Shown here: positions 1-14,000 of the stretch, piece after piece
Layout: the number at the start of each line of letters is the position of its first letter
Numbering within the stretch: the stretch's first letter is position 1
From: Phoebastria nigripes
Taxonomy: Eukaryota > Chordata > Aves > Procellariiformes > Diomedeidae
DNA length: 64,000 nucleotides
Direction of reading: 5' to 3'
NCBI GenBank assembly: GCA_035582835.1
Contig: JAYKAV010003443.1
Coordinates: forward strand, 2,198,647 to 2,262,646
The notes under the pieces: generated by a model
Told to the model about the DNA's origin: nothing
What the model saw: the letters and a program-made list of their open reading frames with translations, nothing else
Databases searched by the model: none
Position numbers and translations under genes: made by a program

Positions 1-754
1 GGGGGGGGGGGGGGGAAAAGAAGTACCTTTTTACTCTCCAGAATTCCCTGGACAAACTATAGCCTAAGCAACCCAGAGGCGGCTTCTACTTTTTCTTACT
101 GAGGCCGTGTCACTGCACTACAGAGCAGGGCATGCACCAAATATTGCGAATTCTAGGCTGCTCTCTGCTCTGCATGTAGGTTGCCCTTCTAGGGTAACCA
201 ACTCTACATTCTGCATATTTTGTGAAGGAGGCCAGACACCGAACTGTTTTGATTTCCACTTTGGGCTTCAGTACTTAAAAGCTGGCACTCCCATGCCTGC
301 ATTTTAGGTATCTATGCTCATTATAAGAACTAAACCTCAGCAACCACAGCATGATTCAAAGAAAAGTTACTGGGGTTTGGCAAGTCTCCTCCTTTACTTC
401 AAACTGAGGTCTTGAAGTGAGAATTTCTAGAAATTGAGTACCCTTTGCAATACCTTCTATCAAGAGTAAACAAGAAATTACATCTAAATCTGACAGAAAG
501 GATACAAAATGGCATTTTACAACTTAACAGTCTGCCAGTGGCTCAGTTAAAAACAGTAATGAAGCAGTGCTCAACTCTATCCTTGCCAGGTCATGCCTAC
601 ATCTCATAAGCATTTCAGCGTTAAAAAAAAAACAAAACCAAAAAGCCAACAACCCACCCCCCAATTCTTACTGTTTCAGCTCAGTAAAACCAAAACAAAA
701 GTAACCATATACATTCAGGTGGTAGTCACATTAAGATGCGACTCCTCTGATTCT

Positions 755-1916
755 TGGTGACGAAAACCTAAAAAAACCTAATTTATTAAAATATTTGAGG
801 CTTCTGTAGGAGTACCAAAAAACTTTGCCTACAGTATAGCTATAAATTGAGCCAAACAGTTCATAAAAATTAGCAGAGCTCTAAGAAATTAGGTTTCCCA
901 TCTGTAAATATACCTGATACAGGTCTACAATAATATGTCCCTACTATTGTTATCAAAAGGAGAAATGTAACAAAAAAAATGGAGATCATCGTTTAAGACA
1001 GATGTAGACAAAGATTTCTGTTCTAAAAATAAGCCCTTAACAGAAGAGCTTGGCAAAAATTCACAAAGCCTTTGCTCATATTCTAATGAAGAGCTTAGAA
1101 ATTTTAAATGATGCAAATCTAGCACCTCCCGTTAAGTACTAGTTTCAATAGAGGGGAAAAAAAAAAAAAAACAAACCAAAAAACTTCAGACATCAGAAGT
1201 AGTAAAAGCCAGAACTGGACAACTATACTATTTAAAATTATTAATTTTAAATTAGTCTAATATTAATTTAAACAATATTTCATATAAATAAATGTATAAC
1301 TTCACAAATAAGGTTCAGACTGTGCCTCTGAAATTCCATTTCTTGGCAACATTCTTTTACTTCCTGGAATATTTTTCTAGAGGGCAAGGAAAGCAAGGAG
1401 ACAAAGCAGATGAGTGGACAAGTCAAGAACACATCATCCTTTAGCAATGCCACAAAAATTAACATAGTACAAAATAAAACAGTAAATCCCATGGACAATG
1501 CCCTTCAAGAAGCACTCTGCCAGCAACTCATTCTCACTGGAGCCAAAGAAATCTACAAGTGTTTCTGAAATTTGCTATTGTGCCACACTTTTTTTTTTCT
1601 TTTTTTTTTTAATAGCCCCATGATAACGTGGATCTCAAGTCATTCAGTATTCCACAGCTCAAACCCCGTTACCTTCAACTCCAGAAAACAAAGAAGCAGA
1701 TAATGACTATAAAGGAATTGTAAAGATTATTAGGATCCAAAGAGACTAACAGAAAATATTTATGACTACAAATACCATACTGAGAAATCTCAGAGGAAAC
1801 TCACATCCATATCTGATGAAAGCTGGCATCCACCAGCTTGAAGTTTTACCATCAACAAGGAAGCAGAGGAGAAAAAAAACCAGAAAGGAGAGACCTTTTT
1901 CAAGTCCTGTCCCAAA
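755..1916 (-). other. CLGN: Probable CLGN 3' untranslated region
   Basis: Downstream of the proposed stop codon no further family-like coding sequence is seen. Minus-strand poly(A) signals are ATTAAA (complement of 1608-1613) and AATAAA (complement of 782-787); the second would place cleavage near 755-770. The true end is not determined. Positions 1-754 hold nothing else that I recognise apart from the G run at 1-15. Confidence 0.4.
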
Positions 1917-2014
1917 TTACTTCCCCTTCCCAGTACCTGAAGGAGGAGCCTCCCTTCCCATCTTCTTTGTATCCTTTATAAGCTCTCTTTTTGTCTCCTC
2001 CATTTCTCTTCTCT
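1917..2014 (-). CDS. CLGN: CLGN coding exon 13: probable last coding exon
   Basis: Inferred from a strong acceptor (TGATTCTTTTTGCTACAG) and an open, correctly phased frame rich in Glu and Lys ([20 protein letters not shown], then [12 protein letters not shown] and TAA). The composition suits a calmegin tail, but mammalian calmegin is longer here and ends in a cluster of basic residues that I do not find in this frame. A further exon, or splicing out of CAG|GTACTG near the end of this one, cannot be excluded. Treat the C-terminus as provisional. Confidence 0.55.
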
Positions 2015-5000
2015 CTGTAGCAAAAAGAATCAGCAGGAGGAGGCAGAAGACAAATTCTCTAATGCTTTCAGATACAAAGAGGCAAATGAGTGATAGAAAA
2101 AAAAAGGGAAGATTTCAACCTGCAAATGTAAAAGGTGGCAGGAAGCTAAGGGAAGCTAAGCAGTTCTTCTTAAAGAAAGAGAAACCGGGAAGTCACATGA
2201 CAGCAAAGTGTAATCCTTCCCTCTAAAGCCTAGAATTTACTTGAAAACCTTGGAATAATCATACAAAAGCTAGCTATGTTAGTTTTACTCTGTGTTCAGT
2301 TTAGTAACTGAAAGTAAAGGTCTAAAATGGAACATACTTTTGAAACATCATGAACAGCTGTTCCAAGTGGAATTCTTTAAAAAAGTCGTGGGAGCTAAAC
2401 AGTGTTCCTCTGCAATTGCCTGGACCTTATTTCTAACATTCAAACACACACTTTAACATGTTATTTATTAAGCAATGTGTTGTAATTAACTAAATTTAAC
2501 TGACTGACTTAACAGAAGAATATTGGAATTCAGGTATCTCAGACAGCCTTGCAACAGTAGCATACTAGGTACAAAACGTATCTATGATCTGCATCAAGAC
2601 TGGGTAAAAGAAAACAGATTCTGTAATTCAGGAGCAAAGAGCAGGTAGAGTAGAGTAAGATCAAAAGGAAAATGTAGGAAGATACGATGCTGTACCTACA
2701 ATTATGCTAATGTAGAAAACATATGTAGCATAACTAAAATAATTAAATGCCTAGGTAAGGCTCTCGAATGGTAAGGCAGATGGACTACATTTGGTGTGGC
2801 AAGCATTGTGCCAACAACATACTCAATTCTGTAAGTACTGGCATGGGAACATCTGATGCTGAGTAAACTTTTAGGTCATACAGGCAGAAGCCATCAACAC
2901 TCATGCAACATAGTGCAGAGATAGACAAAACCCACAAAGTTTCAGTCAGTAATACAAAGTGATGTCAGTACTAAGAAAAAAAAAAAAACAAAAAAAAACA
3001 ACCAACCAAAACAACCCATGAATGTCTGCTAGGTTTCTAACTTTCCATGCCAGTCACTTGTCACTTTCTTTGTTCCTACCAACGAAGAGTGAAGAGGCAG
3101 AATCTTGCAGAGGTCTGAGGCTAAGGATTTTCTCACAGCAGTCAAGATAATGCACTGTAAGTTAGGCGATTTGCTTTTTATTCATTACTATAGACTCAGG
3201 GAAATGCTAACATAACATCAAAGCCATAGTTGAATAGTACCAGTAATCTTTGATACAGTAACACAAGATGATTTTATCCTTGGATGCCAAAGCATAGCTC
3301 AACCTACTGAATCATTGATTTCTCCCTTGGGGCAGCAGGACAGACCTCTGCAGGCGTACAATGCATTGCTAGAAAGCAACACAAAGGAAGCAGCAGACTT
3401 CAGTATTTCAAGTCTGCTGTATTTTCAGGCTTTAACAAGAGTTACTAAAATTAGCGACCAACAGAATAGTTCAAGGTACAACCCTCCCACAGAGGAGTAA
3501 GCAGAAAGACTTATGTTAAAGACTTAAGGCTATTCCAGACGCATTTTGAAGACAACAATGTGACTTTAACCACTTCAGATACATATGTCTGAACCATTCA
3601 AATGTGTTCAATATATGAAATATTCAGAAGGGAGAAAACATGTATCACTGTCTACAAACATAAAAAGACTGTCGGAAGCACGTTAATTTCTTGAAAGTGA
3701 AAAAATACTGAGGAGAACCTTACTTTCTGCTTGTATTTATCAAAGAGCTATTAGCCATGGAATGCCACTCGCTGGAGGTTGTCAAAGAGAAAAAGACGAC
3801 TCAGAGCAAGGCAGGTTTTGTATATTCTAAGATAACTGGTTGTAATTATTGGCAATGCAATCCATGAACTAGTCCTATTCACATCTTTATATTTAATCAA
3901 ACTGCAAGCTGGCTTGCTCATCTTACCATCTTCAGCAGTATCTTCGTTTTCTTTTTCTTCTTCTATTTCATCATCTTCTAATTCCCCTCTCTCTTGTTTT
4001 AGTTCTCCCTTTGTAATTGGCTTAGATATATCAGTTTTTTTGAGGTCAATATCTTCATCTGTTTTCTACAACAAATTAAAAATCAATTTACATTTAAACT
4101 CAAATTAAGAATTAAACACAACAGCCACTGTAAGCTAAGTAATATCAATGGCACATTAAAAGTGCATATTGTTGCACAGATGCTAAGAGTTTTCAAATAA
4201 AGTATTAAGAATAAAACCAAATAAAAATATAGTAAATTTCTCTAACCTTTGCTGGCCAGCAGAACAACACACCTAGACCAACAGGGAGAGCTAAAGTCAA
4301 GATGTAAAGAACCCAGAGCCATGGGTGGTCTTCTGCAGCAGTCACCAGTTGACTAAACATACCGGGCTATATTAAAAACAATTAAAAAAAAAACCAAAAA
4401 ACAAACAAAAAAAGATTTTGTGTTTACATCCCTTTCAGCACTTCAGTAAGTTTATAAAGTCTACTGTACGTATTTTAAGCTTTATGTTGCCCAAAGAAAA
4501 CCCTTCTTTACCTTTGCTTTTTAATGACTAAAACAATATTGGATTTCAATACTAGTAAAGTAACAACTTGACAGATTGCAAATAAATAGCAGGTGCTAAA
4601 TAAGAAGGAACAAACCTGGTACTCCAAACATACTAGACTGGCCACTACTCAATTTTGTAAAGCGACATTTGGAGTCTTGGCAACCTCACACTTTACACCC
4701 TTCCCATCTACTCTATTTTCTCCCCCACACTGTGCTAACTCAGCTGAAAGCTCCCAAAGCATCAAGAACCTCAGAGCAGCAGCCAGCCTCCTGAAGAGCA
4801 GAGCAATGTCTTGCTCCATCTGTACTACCATGTTCTCTCCTTTGACAGCCAATTATTCAGGGGGTAAACTGTCCTCCCAGCCCAGTTCTGACTTACACAG
4901 CAGAGGTAGGTAGGCAAGTGCCTGGTCCAGTAAGACCTCTGGAAAGGGTACATCAGCAACTCATGTAGGAAGTTTGAGAGGCACAGTGGAGTGAGGGGAC

Positions 5001-8000
5001 TCAAGGGAATATTTTTTGCTATTGTGTGTACACGTACAGATGCAGGTCCAGACATAAAACCAAACATTTCAGAAAAGGGCAAGGTTGTGGGAGGAGGTGG
5101 CTTTCCTAATTGCATGGCCAGATATGCTGTTGCTACTTGCTCATCCTGTGACAAACAGCAGCTGTCAGGAATTGGCCACATTTGCCACCAACCCATCTTT
5201 TCTCTCCTACAACCACAGGCTGCTCTTGCCACTCAATCAAAGAAAATATAGGACTGTTAGAAAGAAACTGTAGTCAGTAAAGGCAGCCACTAGAGGGGGT
5301 CACGATCCCGTATGTCAGGACAAGTTCATCCTACAGCATAGGAAAGAGATCTAGAAAAAAACGTGGCAGCTGGCCAAGTACAGTATGCAAACAAAATGTG
5401 GATGCACACACAGAAACAGAAGAACAGATGCAGCTCCATAAACATACGTGCATTATTTTCAGAGCTGCATAATACACATCTACACAGCCAAAGGCCTAAA
5501 ATTATTGAACAGAAAAAACACATGACTATTTATCCATTCCTCATGGGAGGGAAACATCTAAAGAACATATATAATGGAGTTAGCCACAAGTGAAAAGAAA
5601 AGGAAAAAAAAATTAAAAAAAAGAGATGTCTTTGAGTGTAAGTAATTTAGCTTCCATTTGCTGACAGGTACTGAATTTCTAGCATCACCACGAACAGCAG
5701 AAGACTCATTAACTAAAATGAAGCCAATTTCTCACTAGGTGTTTTAAGTATAAAATGTTGTACCCTTTTAATTTCAAAAGGATATTGATCTGGGAAAGGT
5801 AAAAAGCCAAACTACAAAAAAAAAAAAAACTATCATAGTTACTCAGCAAGATTATTAATTGCAGACAAATTAATATTCTGTCAGCATTAATTGACAGAAA
5901 ATTCTTCCAATAGCACATCTTCCTCACTACTTTTGGCTATCAAGAACATAGTAAAGCTTATACCTCATTAGCACTTGCTACTAATTTCTTCAAGCCCCAG
6001 CCATCTGCTGCCCAACGATCTGCTACTTCTTTTTCTGAACATATAATGAAGTTATCAAAGTAGATATCAGACGTCATAGACCAGAGTTCTAAACCAATAG
6101 CACTGACAGTGGTCATCTCAAACGGGTGAAGATCTTCAAAATAGTCTGGGTTTGGTATTTTCCGAGGGCTCCAGATTCCCTTTTAAGGAAAAAAATGTAA
6201 TCACATTACCTATACCTCACTAAAAAACAAACTGTGAAGCAAATTTTAAAATAGTTAGAACTTCCTGACTATTTTAAATGTATTATTTAAAAAGACAAGG
6301 AGTAGAGTTTAACCTACATAAAAACAGAACTGGAAATAGCCTATAGGATTTTGGCAGATGGGTCTCAATTTTCTGGCTTAGGGCAGACCTCTTAAAATTA
6401 GGTTTTTTTGTCCATACAGGGTTACAGTAATAACTGACTGTACAAAGTATCTCCGTTCTTCCTGGTACTGGTGATTCCAAGCATAGTCTTTGCAAGCTTC
6501 CTAGAGTAAGTCTAGGAAACAAATTTCCTAATACTGCAGGAAAATAAGACATTGGTACTACTTCTTCCTCTAGTCTCTCCTTATGTAATATATAGTTTTG
6601 GCTTTTGTTCATCAACATAGCATATGCATTTTTGTAAGGGCACTGGTCAATATTTTNTGGCCAGTGATGGAATCTTCTGAGATAAGCATCTATTGTCTGG
6701 TGGCCTAAGACTGCAGGGGAACTACATCCCATGATCCATTCAGTCCCTTCCTCTGTGTGTGTGTGTACATATATATATATAAAAAAAAAATATATTAAAA
6801 AAAAGTATAAAAACTGACAGCTACTGTAACCAGAAGAGTTACGGAAAATTTTAGGGAAGGAAAGTTCAGCCTTATGATACCTGTGCAAATTAGAGCCAAA
6901 TTTNGTTTACAAACGTGCTTAGGCTCTTAAGCTCAAAGAAATCAGATTCAAGTACTCCCCAGCCATAATTAATACAAAGTAACTCTCTCTAATATCCAAC
7001 TGATTACCTCTTATATCTGGGGGGGGGGGGAGAGAGGAGGGGAATTTAATTATCCAAAATAGATGCTTCCACTAAAATTGAACTAGTAAGTCAATCTAAA
7101 ACTTACTAAAAGGTTTCATTTAAATGAATTTTTTTTTTTTTAGAAGACACACACTTAAAACCCCAACAAAAACCAGAAATATTTCATTAAATGATAACAT
7201 AATTGAGAATACAATTCTACAGAGCATACTAAATAAGTGATACCAGTGCAAATCGTTGCAAAAGCAACTTTTAACAGAGAAATTGTTTTAATACAGGAAG
7301 CACTTCTATTTTCCAGTATACTTAAAGAAAAAAAAAAAAAAGGCAAATTAAATACGAAAAAGCTCAAAATGTTTAGTGAGGGTATTCAGCCTCATTCTAA
7401 AATATAAATACACTGTAAAAAAGCCTAGATAAATATACTACTTCGACTTGCCTGCTCTGTTCAACTCTGTATCTTTTAACAACGACCTACAATATTGCTA
7501 TTACCTGATAGTTAGGATTATCTATCATAGGTGCTTTCCATTTTCCTTTATAGTTTGGGTTATTCTTCATGGGACGCACCCAGTGTCCACAACCAGGTCC
7601 AGTCTCACACTTTGGATTAGGTATCTGAGGGGCTTCCCACTCCCCATCCATTTCTTCATCCCTACAGAAAAAAAATAAAAAAATTACNAACAACTGATTT
7701 GAGACCGGACTGGTCTGAACACTAGCAGCCAGTCTGAAGTTAGGGTCCTTACACATTTTGCTATAACAACCTCAGAATTTTGACCAGCTCACAGAATTTA
7801 CCCAACAGTATAAACACTATTTTCTTTTTTTTAAGGAGTGCTACACCTTTTTTTTTTTTTTTAAAAAAGGTCACATGTTCATAACTATCACAGCATGATT
7901 GAATGCAATTATATTCCTGCATCTGCAGACAGCTTGAAACACTTCTCCAAAAGATGCTTAGAGATCCCTTTGAGACTATTGCATGATGATTTCAAGTTAT

Positions 8001-11000
8001 CAACTTAAACTGTTTCATGGTTTAACATTGTAGCAAATTCTTTCAAAGGGTCCTTCACATTCTGTTTTTGTTTATATATCTTCAGAAAACAAAAGGCAAT
8101 TGACATGTTCATGTTTTTCTAAAAGCAGCCCCCCAAACCAACAAATATTTGGCCATACCTTACACATTCCAACTTACTACCTCAAAGGACAATGAGATTT
8201 GGATTGACTTCTGATCCACAACTCATAATTTGCCACAGAGAATATGCAGGCTTATCACAAGACACGTTAACAACCTGCACTTATTGATCAAGTTCTTACC
8301 AGTCCTTTGGTTTTTTTGCATTAGGGTCTGGAACATACTGTGGTTCATCATCAAGCCATCCCTCAGGCTTAACAGCATCAGGATCTTCTATTTTGGAAGG
8401 CTCATCTTCATCCCTTCAATTACAGACTTGTTAGAAAATACAGCAGCCTGACATTGAACCAATGTTCTGTTCAGAGGACTGTAACTGGCATGAAAGGGAT
8501 GATTTTCAAAGGCACAACACAATTAGACACACTGATGACAAGAATTAGACATCCAATTATCTGTTTATAAATATGTGAGTTATATTTACATTGTTTCAAA
8601 GTACTACTTAGCCCAGAAATTGCTGCCATCAACTAGCAGGTGTCAGTCAGGTCTTCCCATTAAGTTTTTCCCTCCTCTTCCTGAGTTGCTGTATGAACAG
8701 CAGTTCACACAGAAGGAAGTAGAAATCATTGAATGTAAATTAAGGCTATATGGTGAAAAAACCCCACTCTTCCTAATCTTTCAGGTACAGTAGTCTTAGT
8801 TATTAATTGCAACCATGGAGGCTACAAATCAGCAAAAAGCACAATTGTTTCTTTCCTTAGAAGATGACCAGATCCTTGTACCCACCTCAACCATGTTTTC
8901 AAACTTGAGTGCTTTTAGTAGTGAAACATATCGCAATTATCATTAGCAAAAAACAAAACAAAACCAGTCAAATCTTTCAAATGAATAACCTGCATGTAAA
9001 AGGTATTGTACAGATAAAAATGTTCTCCTTACCAGTCATCTGGTTTGACAGCATTTGGATCAGGTATTTTTGGTCTCTCATCCCAATCATCAGGCTTCTT
9101 ATCACTAGGATCCTCTATTTCTTTGGGAGGGTTTACTGGAGGAACCATATCCTCAAGAAGACTTCCTTTACTGACAACCGATTGGTCGATTAACATTTCA
9201 AATGTATCATCTGGTTTTAGCACTAAATTGAAGAAATTTGTATTAAAGAAATAAGGGAAGCATTCCTTTTACAAGTATCTTTAACCAAAACCTATATAAT
9301 AAGCACAGACTTAGACAAATAATGGCAAACAGGATCCTCACTAGCAGAGCAGGAGACAGACTCCCCACCCAGGTACTGGATCTGGACACAAAACATTAAA
9401 GTTGCTACTGTGGGGATGTATGACCAGTATCAGGCCCCCAAAAATGAAACCTCTAGCAAATTCAATTGCTGAAACACATCCAAGCACATTCTAAGAGATT
9501 TTTCAAAAACCTACCACTTGGCCAAAAATTCTGCTTTATTTATTTATTTAAAAACACAGACAATGAAAGACAAACCTCTGCCCCAAAAGGCATCTCTGCT
9601 ACCAAATTACAATTTCACACCTGAAAGCATGGAAACACAAGAACTGCGTCAGTAACACAGCCGAAGGATCATCAAAGCAGTATTTTCTCTGATTCAAATC
9701 TGACAGCCATTTCCCTCTAATGCCAGACTGCAAATACAGAAAATTCTCTTCAAATGTTTAAGTATTTTAGCAAGTGTGAGTAACTGAGAAGCCAGGGTCA
9801 CAGAACTGAGCAGTGCCAGACTCAGTAACAGATGTTGTATCCAGATCCATTTCTAATAACCAGTGAGCACATCTGTAAGTACTTAACAAGTATATTCAAA
9901 TGTCCACTCAACACAAAGAGTATTAGTTCAAAATAAATACTATTCCACTTTTATGACAGTTTTATAAAAATGGGTGATGAAAACCAGAGTCACAGTCTTA
10001 AAGACAGTTTGATAATATCTAATGAAGCTCTTGCAGCCTAAGTTTTCAACAGTATTAAAATATCCATAAATGCAAAAATTAAAGCCCCATACCACTTTAA
10101 AAATCAATTCTTTGTGTTGTATCTAAACTTATGTTATCAGTCACATAATGCATTAGAATCACACACCTCTATGGNGTCTATTTGAACAATTATAACAGAA
10201 TAAAAGCAATGTGAGTTTAAGTATCTTTAATCATAATTTCTAATGAACAGCCCAAATACAGGAACACATGCATTCCTTTACCACAAGAACAGTGTTTTGT
10301 TTCACTTATTCCTATTATCTAAAAGTGAAAGTTTGCTATGGCACACTACAGTAATTTATTTTAAAGATCAGTAAGTTTGCCNATGGCACAGCAGTTGAAC
10401 ATGCCTTCCATTATGATTCAATGGAAGTTCAAAAGTGCAGTCAATTTTGCTGGATTTGCAGTATGCCACAGATTAGCCCATTCTTCTCTGATTATTTATT
10501 CTTCCTCAGAAATTAGAAAAAGGGGGAAAAAAGAACTAAGAAATTAAACTTTCATCTCTGCTATACTGTTCATTGGTACAGAAAGATGTCACATGAATTA
10601 AAACCAGCCCATATTCATTCATCTTCAGAGAATGCGGTAACATATCTGTTCATGCACGCTGCTGCAGATACAGGNGTTAGTGAGAACTTTTAACATGTGG
10701 AGAAGACTTGTGTGCGGCATGCTGCAGATTTAACTGAATTCCTTGAACTCTGATGCCTTCCTAGAACATTGGATGGTTGTGGGTTTTTTAATATCTTTCT
10801 TAACAAAAACATTTTAATCATAATAAGTACTGAAAGTATTAATCAATTCTTCACGCTAAAGGCTGGCCAGGGCTGATATGTTTTTTCCTGTAATTGATTA
10901 TTAAACAGCAGCATTTCAAAGCCACTTTTATGTCCTGCAGTTAAGCTCAGTCATCAAATCATTTAAGCCCAGTCATTAAATCATTTAAGCCCAAATTGTT

Positions 11001-14000
11001 AAGCAACCACCCCTCAGAATTAACAGACTATTATAAACAAAAAAGCAGACTCAAATACAAAGCTTCAGTGGACAGAAACACATTTTTAATTTCTCCTTTC
11101 CAATTTAAACTTGTAAGAATTAAACAATACCAAGAGTATACAGATGCGTCTTCTTGTCCAAATAGAATTTTTTTAGGTCTACGTCAGGACGTTTTGCATG
11201 TTTTTCATCATATTCTCCAGTTTTAGGATTCTTATGTCTGAAGATGAAGTGTAGTTTGTAATCTTCTCCACATTTATCTGGTCCAAACATAATAGTATAA
11301 GGTGTTTTGTCAAAAAAGTATTCCTGTAGAAGCAAGAAAGCTGAGCATGTGTTATACTGTACATTTTATGAAGTCATTTTGGGTACTTCTTTTCCTTGAT
11401 GCTGTGTCATACAGCATAGTTACCTTTTTCTAAAAGGTAACTGAAAACTGGTAGGGTAAATCATGAAAGGAATTGAACAGTCCTCTTGAGTTGCTGGGTG
11501 CTCTCTGTTCTCAGGGAACGGACTAACCGTAGAGATCACTTAAGCCTCTTCAAGGGAGATGAATATATTTATTTAGACCCTACCCTTATGTTAAGTGGAA
11601 ATGCCTGTCACAAATCAAAACACCCAAATATCTATAACCTTCTACAAACATTACACTAAAAGATGGAAGGGAACTAGTTACTGTTCTTTATATCAATTTT
11701 ATTTTTCAATAAAGATAAAAACCAGGATATTATTACCCAGTATTTTATCAGTCTTCTTGCTCCACATGAAACAACAACAAACAACCCTGAAAATATCAGA
11801 TATCGTTATTCTCCTTCAGAGTATGTTGCAGTAAGCTGTTTAGATATGTCAGTATTTTTCAACTATTTATACGATTTTTGTATTTGGAATACGCAGTAAC
11901 ATGCTGCTTATATTCTTAAGCAATTGCTTGGAGGAAGAAGACCGCTTGATTCCTGCAAGTTTTCTTCTTGATAGATATATTCTGACATAAATGGACTGTT
12001 TGAAATGAGTCTGTGTTTTTAGAATGCAAAGTAAAACATTTTCACTTTATGCACTACAGAAGTGCATGTATTTTAAGTTTGGTCCCTTTTACAACATTCA
12101 ACAGTCTTAGGAAAATGTCACTGCTAAGAATTAACAACAATTAACTGATTATTCTAATAGCAATAAGCATATATACAACATTGAGATGTGTCCAATTTTA
12201 AAAGTCAAAAAAACCAAGAAAGAGAGAACATTGACTCTTAAGTTACCTCATCATACAGCCAGTTAAAGTCCAAAAACAGTACAGGATGAATTGTAAGCCA
12301 GGCCATAAACAGGCAAATTTTGCATTTGCTGTCTTCTCATTTACCTTCTAGTAAGACCAACATACTAAGGCACTTACTAATTTTTCACACCTGATCATTC
12401 AGACCTTTTTCTGGGAAGAGATTCTCCATCACTTTCAGTTTCTAAATCCAAGTCGTGGCCCTTTCTAAGATGCCATGTTCTGTGCCATGCAGTAAAAAAA
12501 TTGTTCCACAAGTTATGAGTTAAGATTCTATGGCTTCTATTACTGCAGAAAGTCAGACTAAACATATATCCAGGACAAAAGGACTTTTGTATAAGACATC
12601 ACTTGTGCAGAACTAAGAGGAGTATGTTAATCACAGCAAACTCTTCATTCTAACCTTCTGAAATTCACATTTTGAGATTTGTTGTGTGAATATAGATCTT
12701 AATGCTTACTTTAAGTTTTAGACTACCTATAAGTTTCAATAAAATAAATGGAAATTATAACAATAACATTATCAAATATTCCACCAGTAAAAAATGCACA
12801 ACTCCAAAGGTTTTGTGTACATATAATAAATTATATGTATATTATTATCTTGCCCAATCTTCTGCTTAAACATCTGAGAAGCTTTTAAGAATTTAGGATG
12901 CATTAGGAATGAATTTCTTACTGACATTTCAGAAGAACAATTATGCATTCTTCAAACAAAGAACTGATAGCAAATGTTAAGTAAGAGGACATACCAGATT
13001 CAAGTCATCACTACTGGAGAGAAGTTTAATATATGCACCACCACAGTCAATGCCTTCTTGAAAATTCACTTCATATCTGGGCAAAGAGCAAGTTAAAAAA
13101 AAAAACATTCCAAGTATCAGACAAATACAAATTAACTTCTACTCTGCAGCTCTAATTATGAATACATTAAGACTGTCTATTAGTCACTACCGTCAAAACA
13201 CTTCTACATGACCAAAAGGTTTTAATTGCCACACAAGCTTATACAGCAGCGATGTCAGTCAAAAAATGCCACAGTAGCAATTGCTACAGTTGGTATCACC
13301 AGTAAGAAAAGTTTCAAGGTGGTATCAACCAACATGCAAACATCAAAGTGAAGCAGAAATGGGCAAGAGTTCTAGAAAGTTTGTGCCATCTTTGAAACTG
13401 CCTGTATGACACACTGAATTTAGCCAGAGGAGTTATCTGGATATGTCTGTAAGTACAACAAAGCAAGTCTGAATATCAGAAAAAAGTAGTCACATTACCA
13501 TGGTGCTCATCATCACTAATATTGCTATAATGCGTTCAAGATTCAAGTTGCTTTTATGGAGCTACACAGAAGTATTCTGTAAGTGGAAAAACACTGTACT
13601 CAAACTACATATGATTTAAATCTTTTAGAGTAAGACTGAAAATTAATTAGCTTTTTCAGCAATCTTGTAAAATATTAGATTTCTGTCCAAAAATATTTCA
13701 AAAGAGTTTAAATATCACTTCTTAACACTTGTACTACAATCCTACTTGATTATTAAATCATTCATACTCACAGTTCTGATAGCTCTGGGTATGATAGGTC
13801 AACGCTATATGGAAATCAGTATTTTTCTACAAGGATTCACATCACTTTCTTGACTTAAAGATTTTAATAATAAATATTAAGTAAAAAATCTGAGGGATTA
13901 CTTACTGAACAATCAAAGGTTTATTATCAAAAATAAATGCCTTTGTTAGCATGGCTGATATTGCATGATGCTTTGCCACCGATTTTAACACTAATCCTCT

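Noticed and set aside
1..15. Run of 15 G at the window start
   Set aside because: A homopolymer cut by the window edge; cannot be told from ordinary low complexity or an assembly end.
1762..2226. 154-codon plus-strand open frame rich in Lys and Arg
   Set aside because: Antisense to the proposed last CLGN exon and its purine-rich surroundings; no family similarity and no splice context.
3060..3120. Possible alternative last CLGN exon (acceptor GTTGGTAG, frame [15 protein letters not shown])
   Set aside because: Weak pyrimidine tract and no similarity to calmegin tails; the exon at 1917-2014 fits better.
3927..11323. Calnexin (CANX) instead of calmegin
   Set aside because: Residues between the lectin and P domains and in the signal peptide follow calmegin, and the MGAT4-family neighbour fits the CLGN locus.
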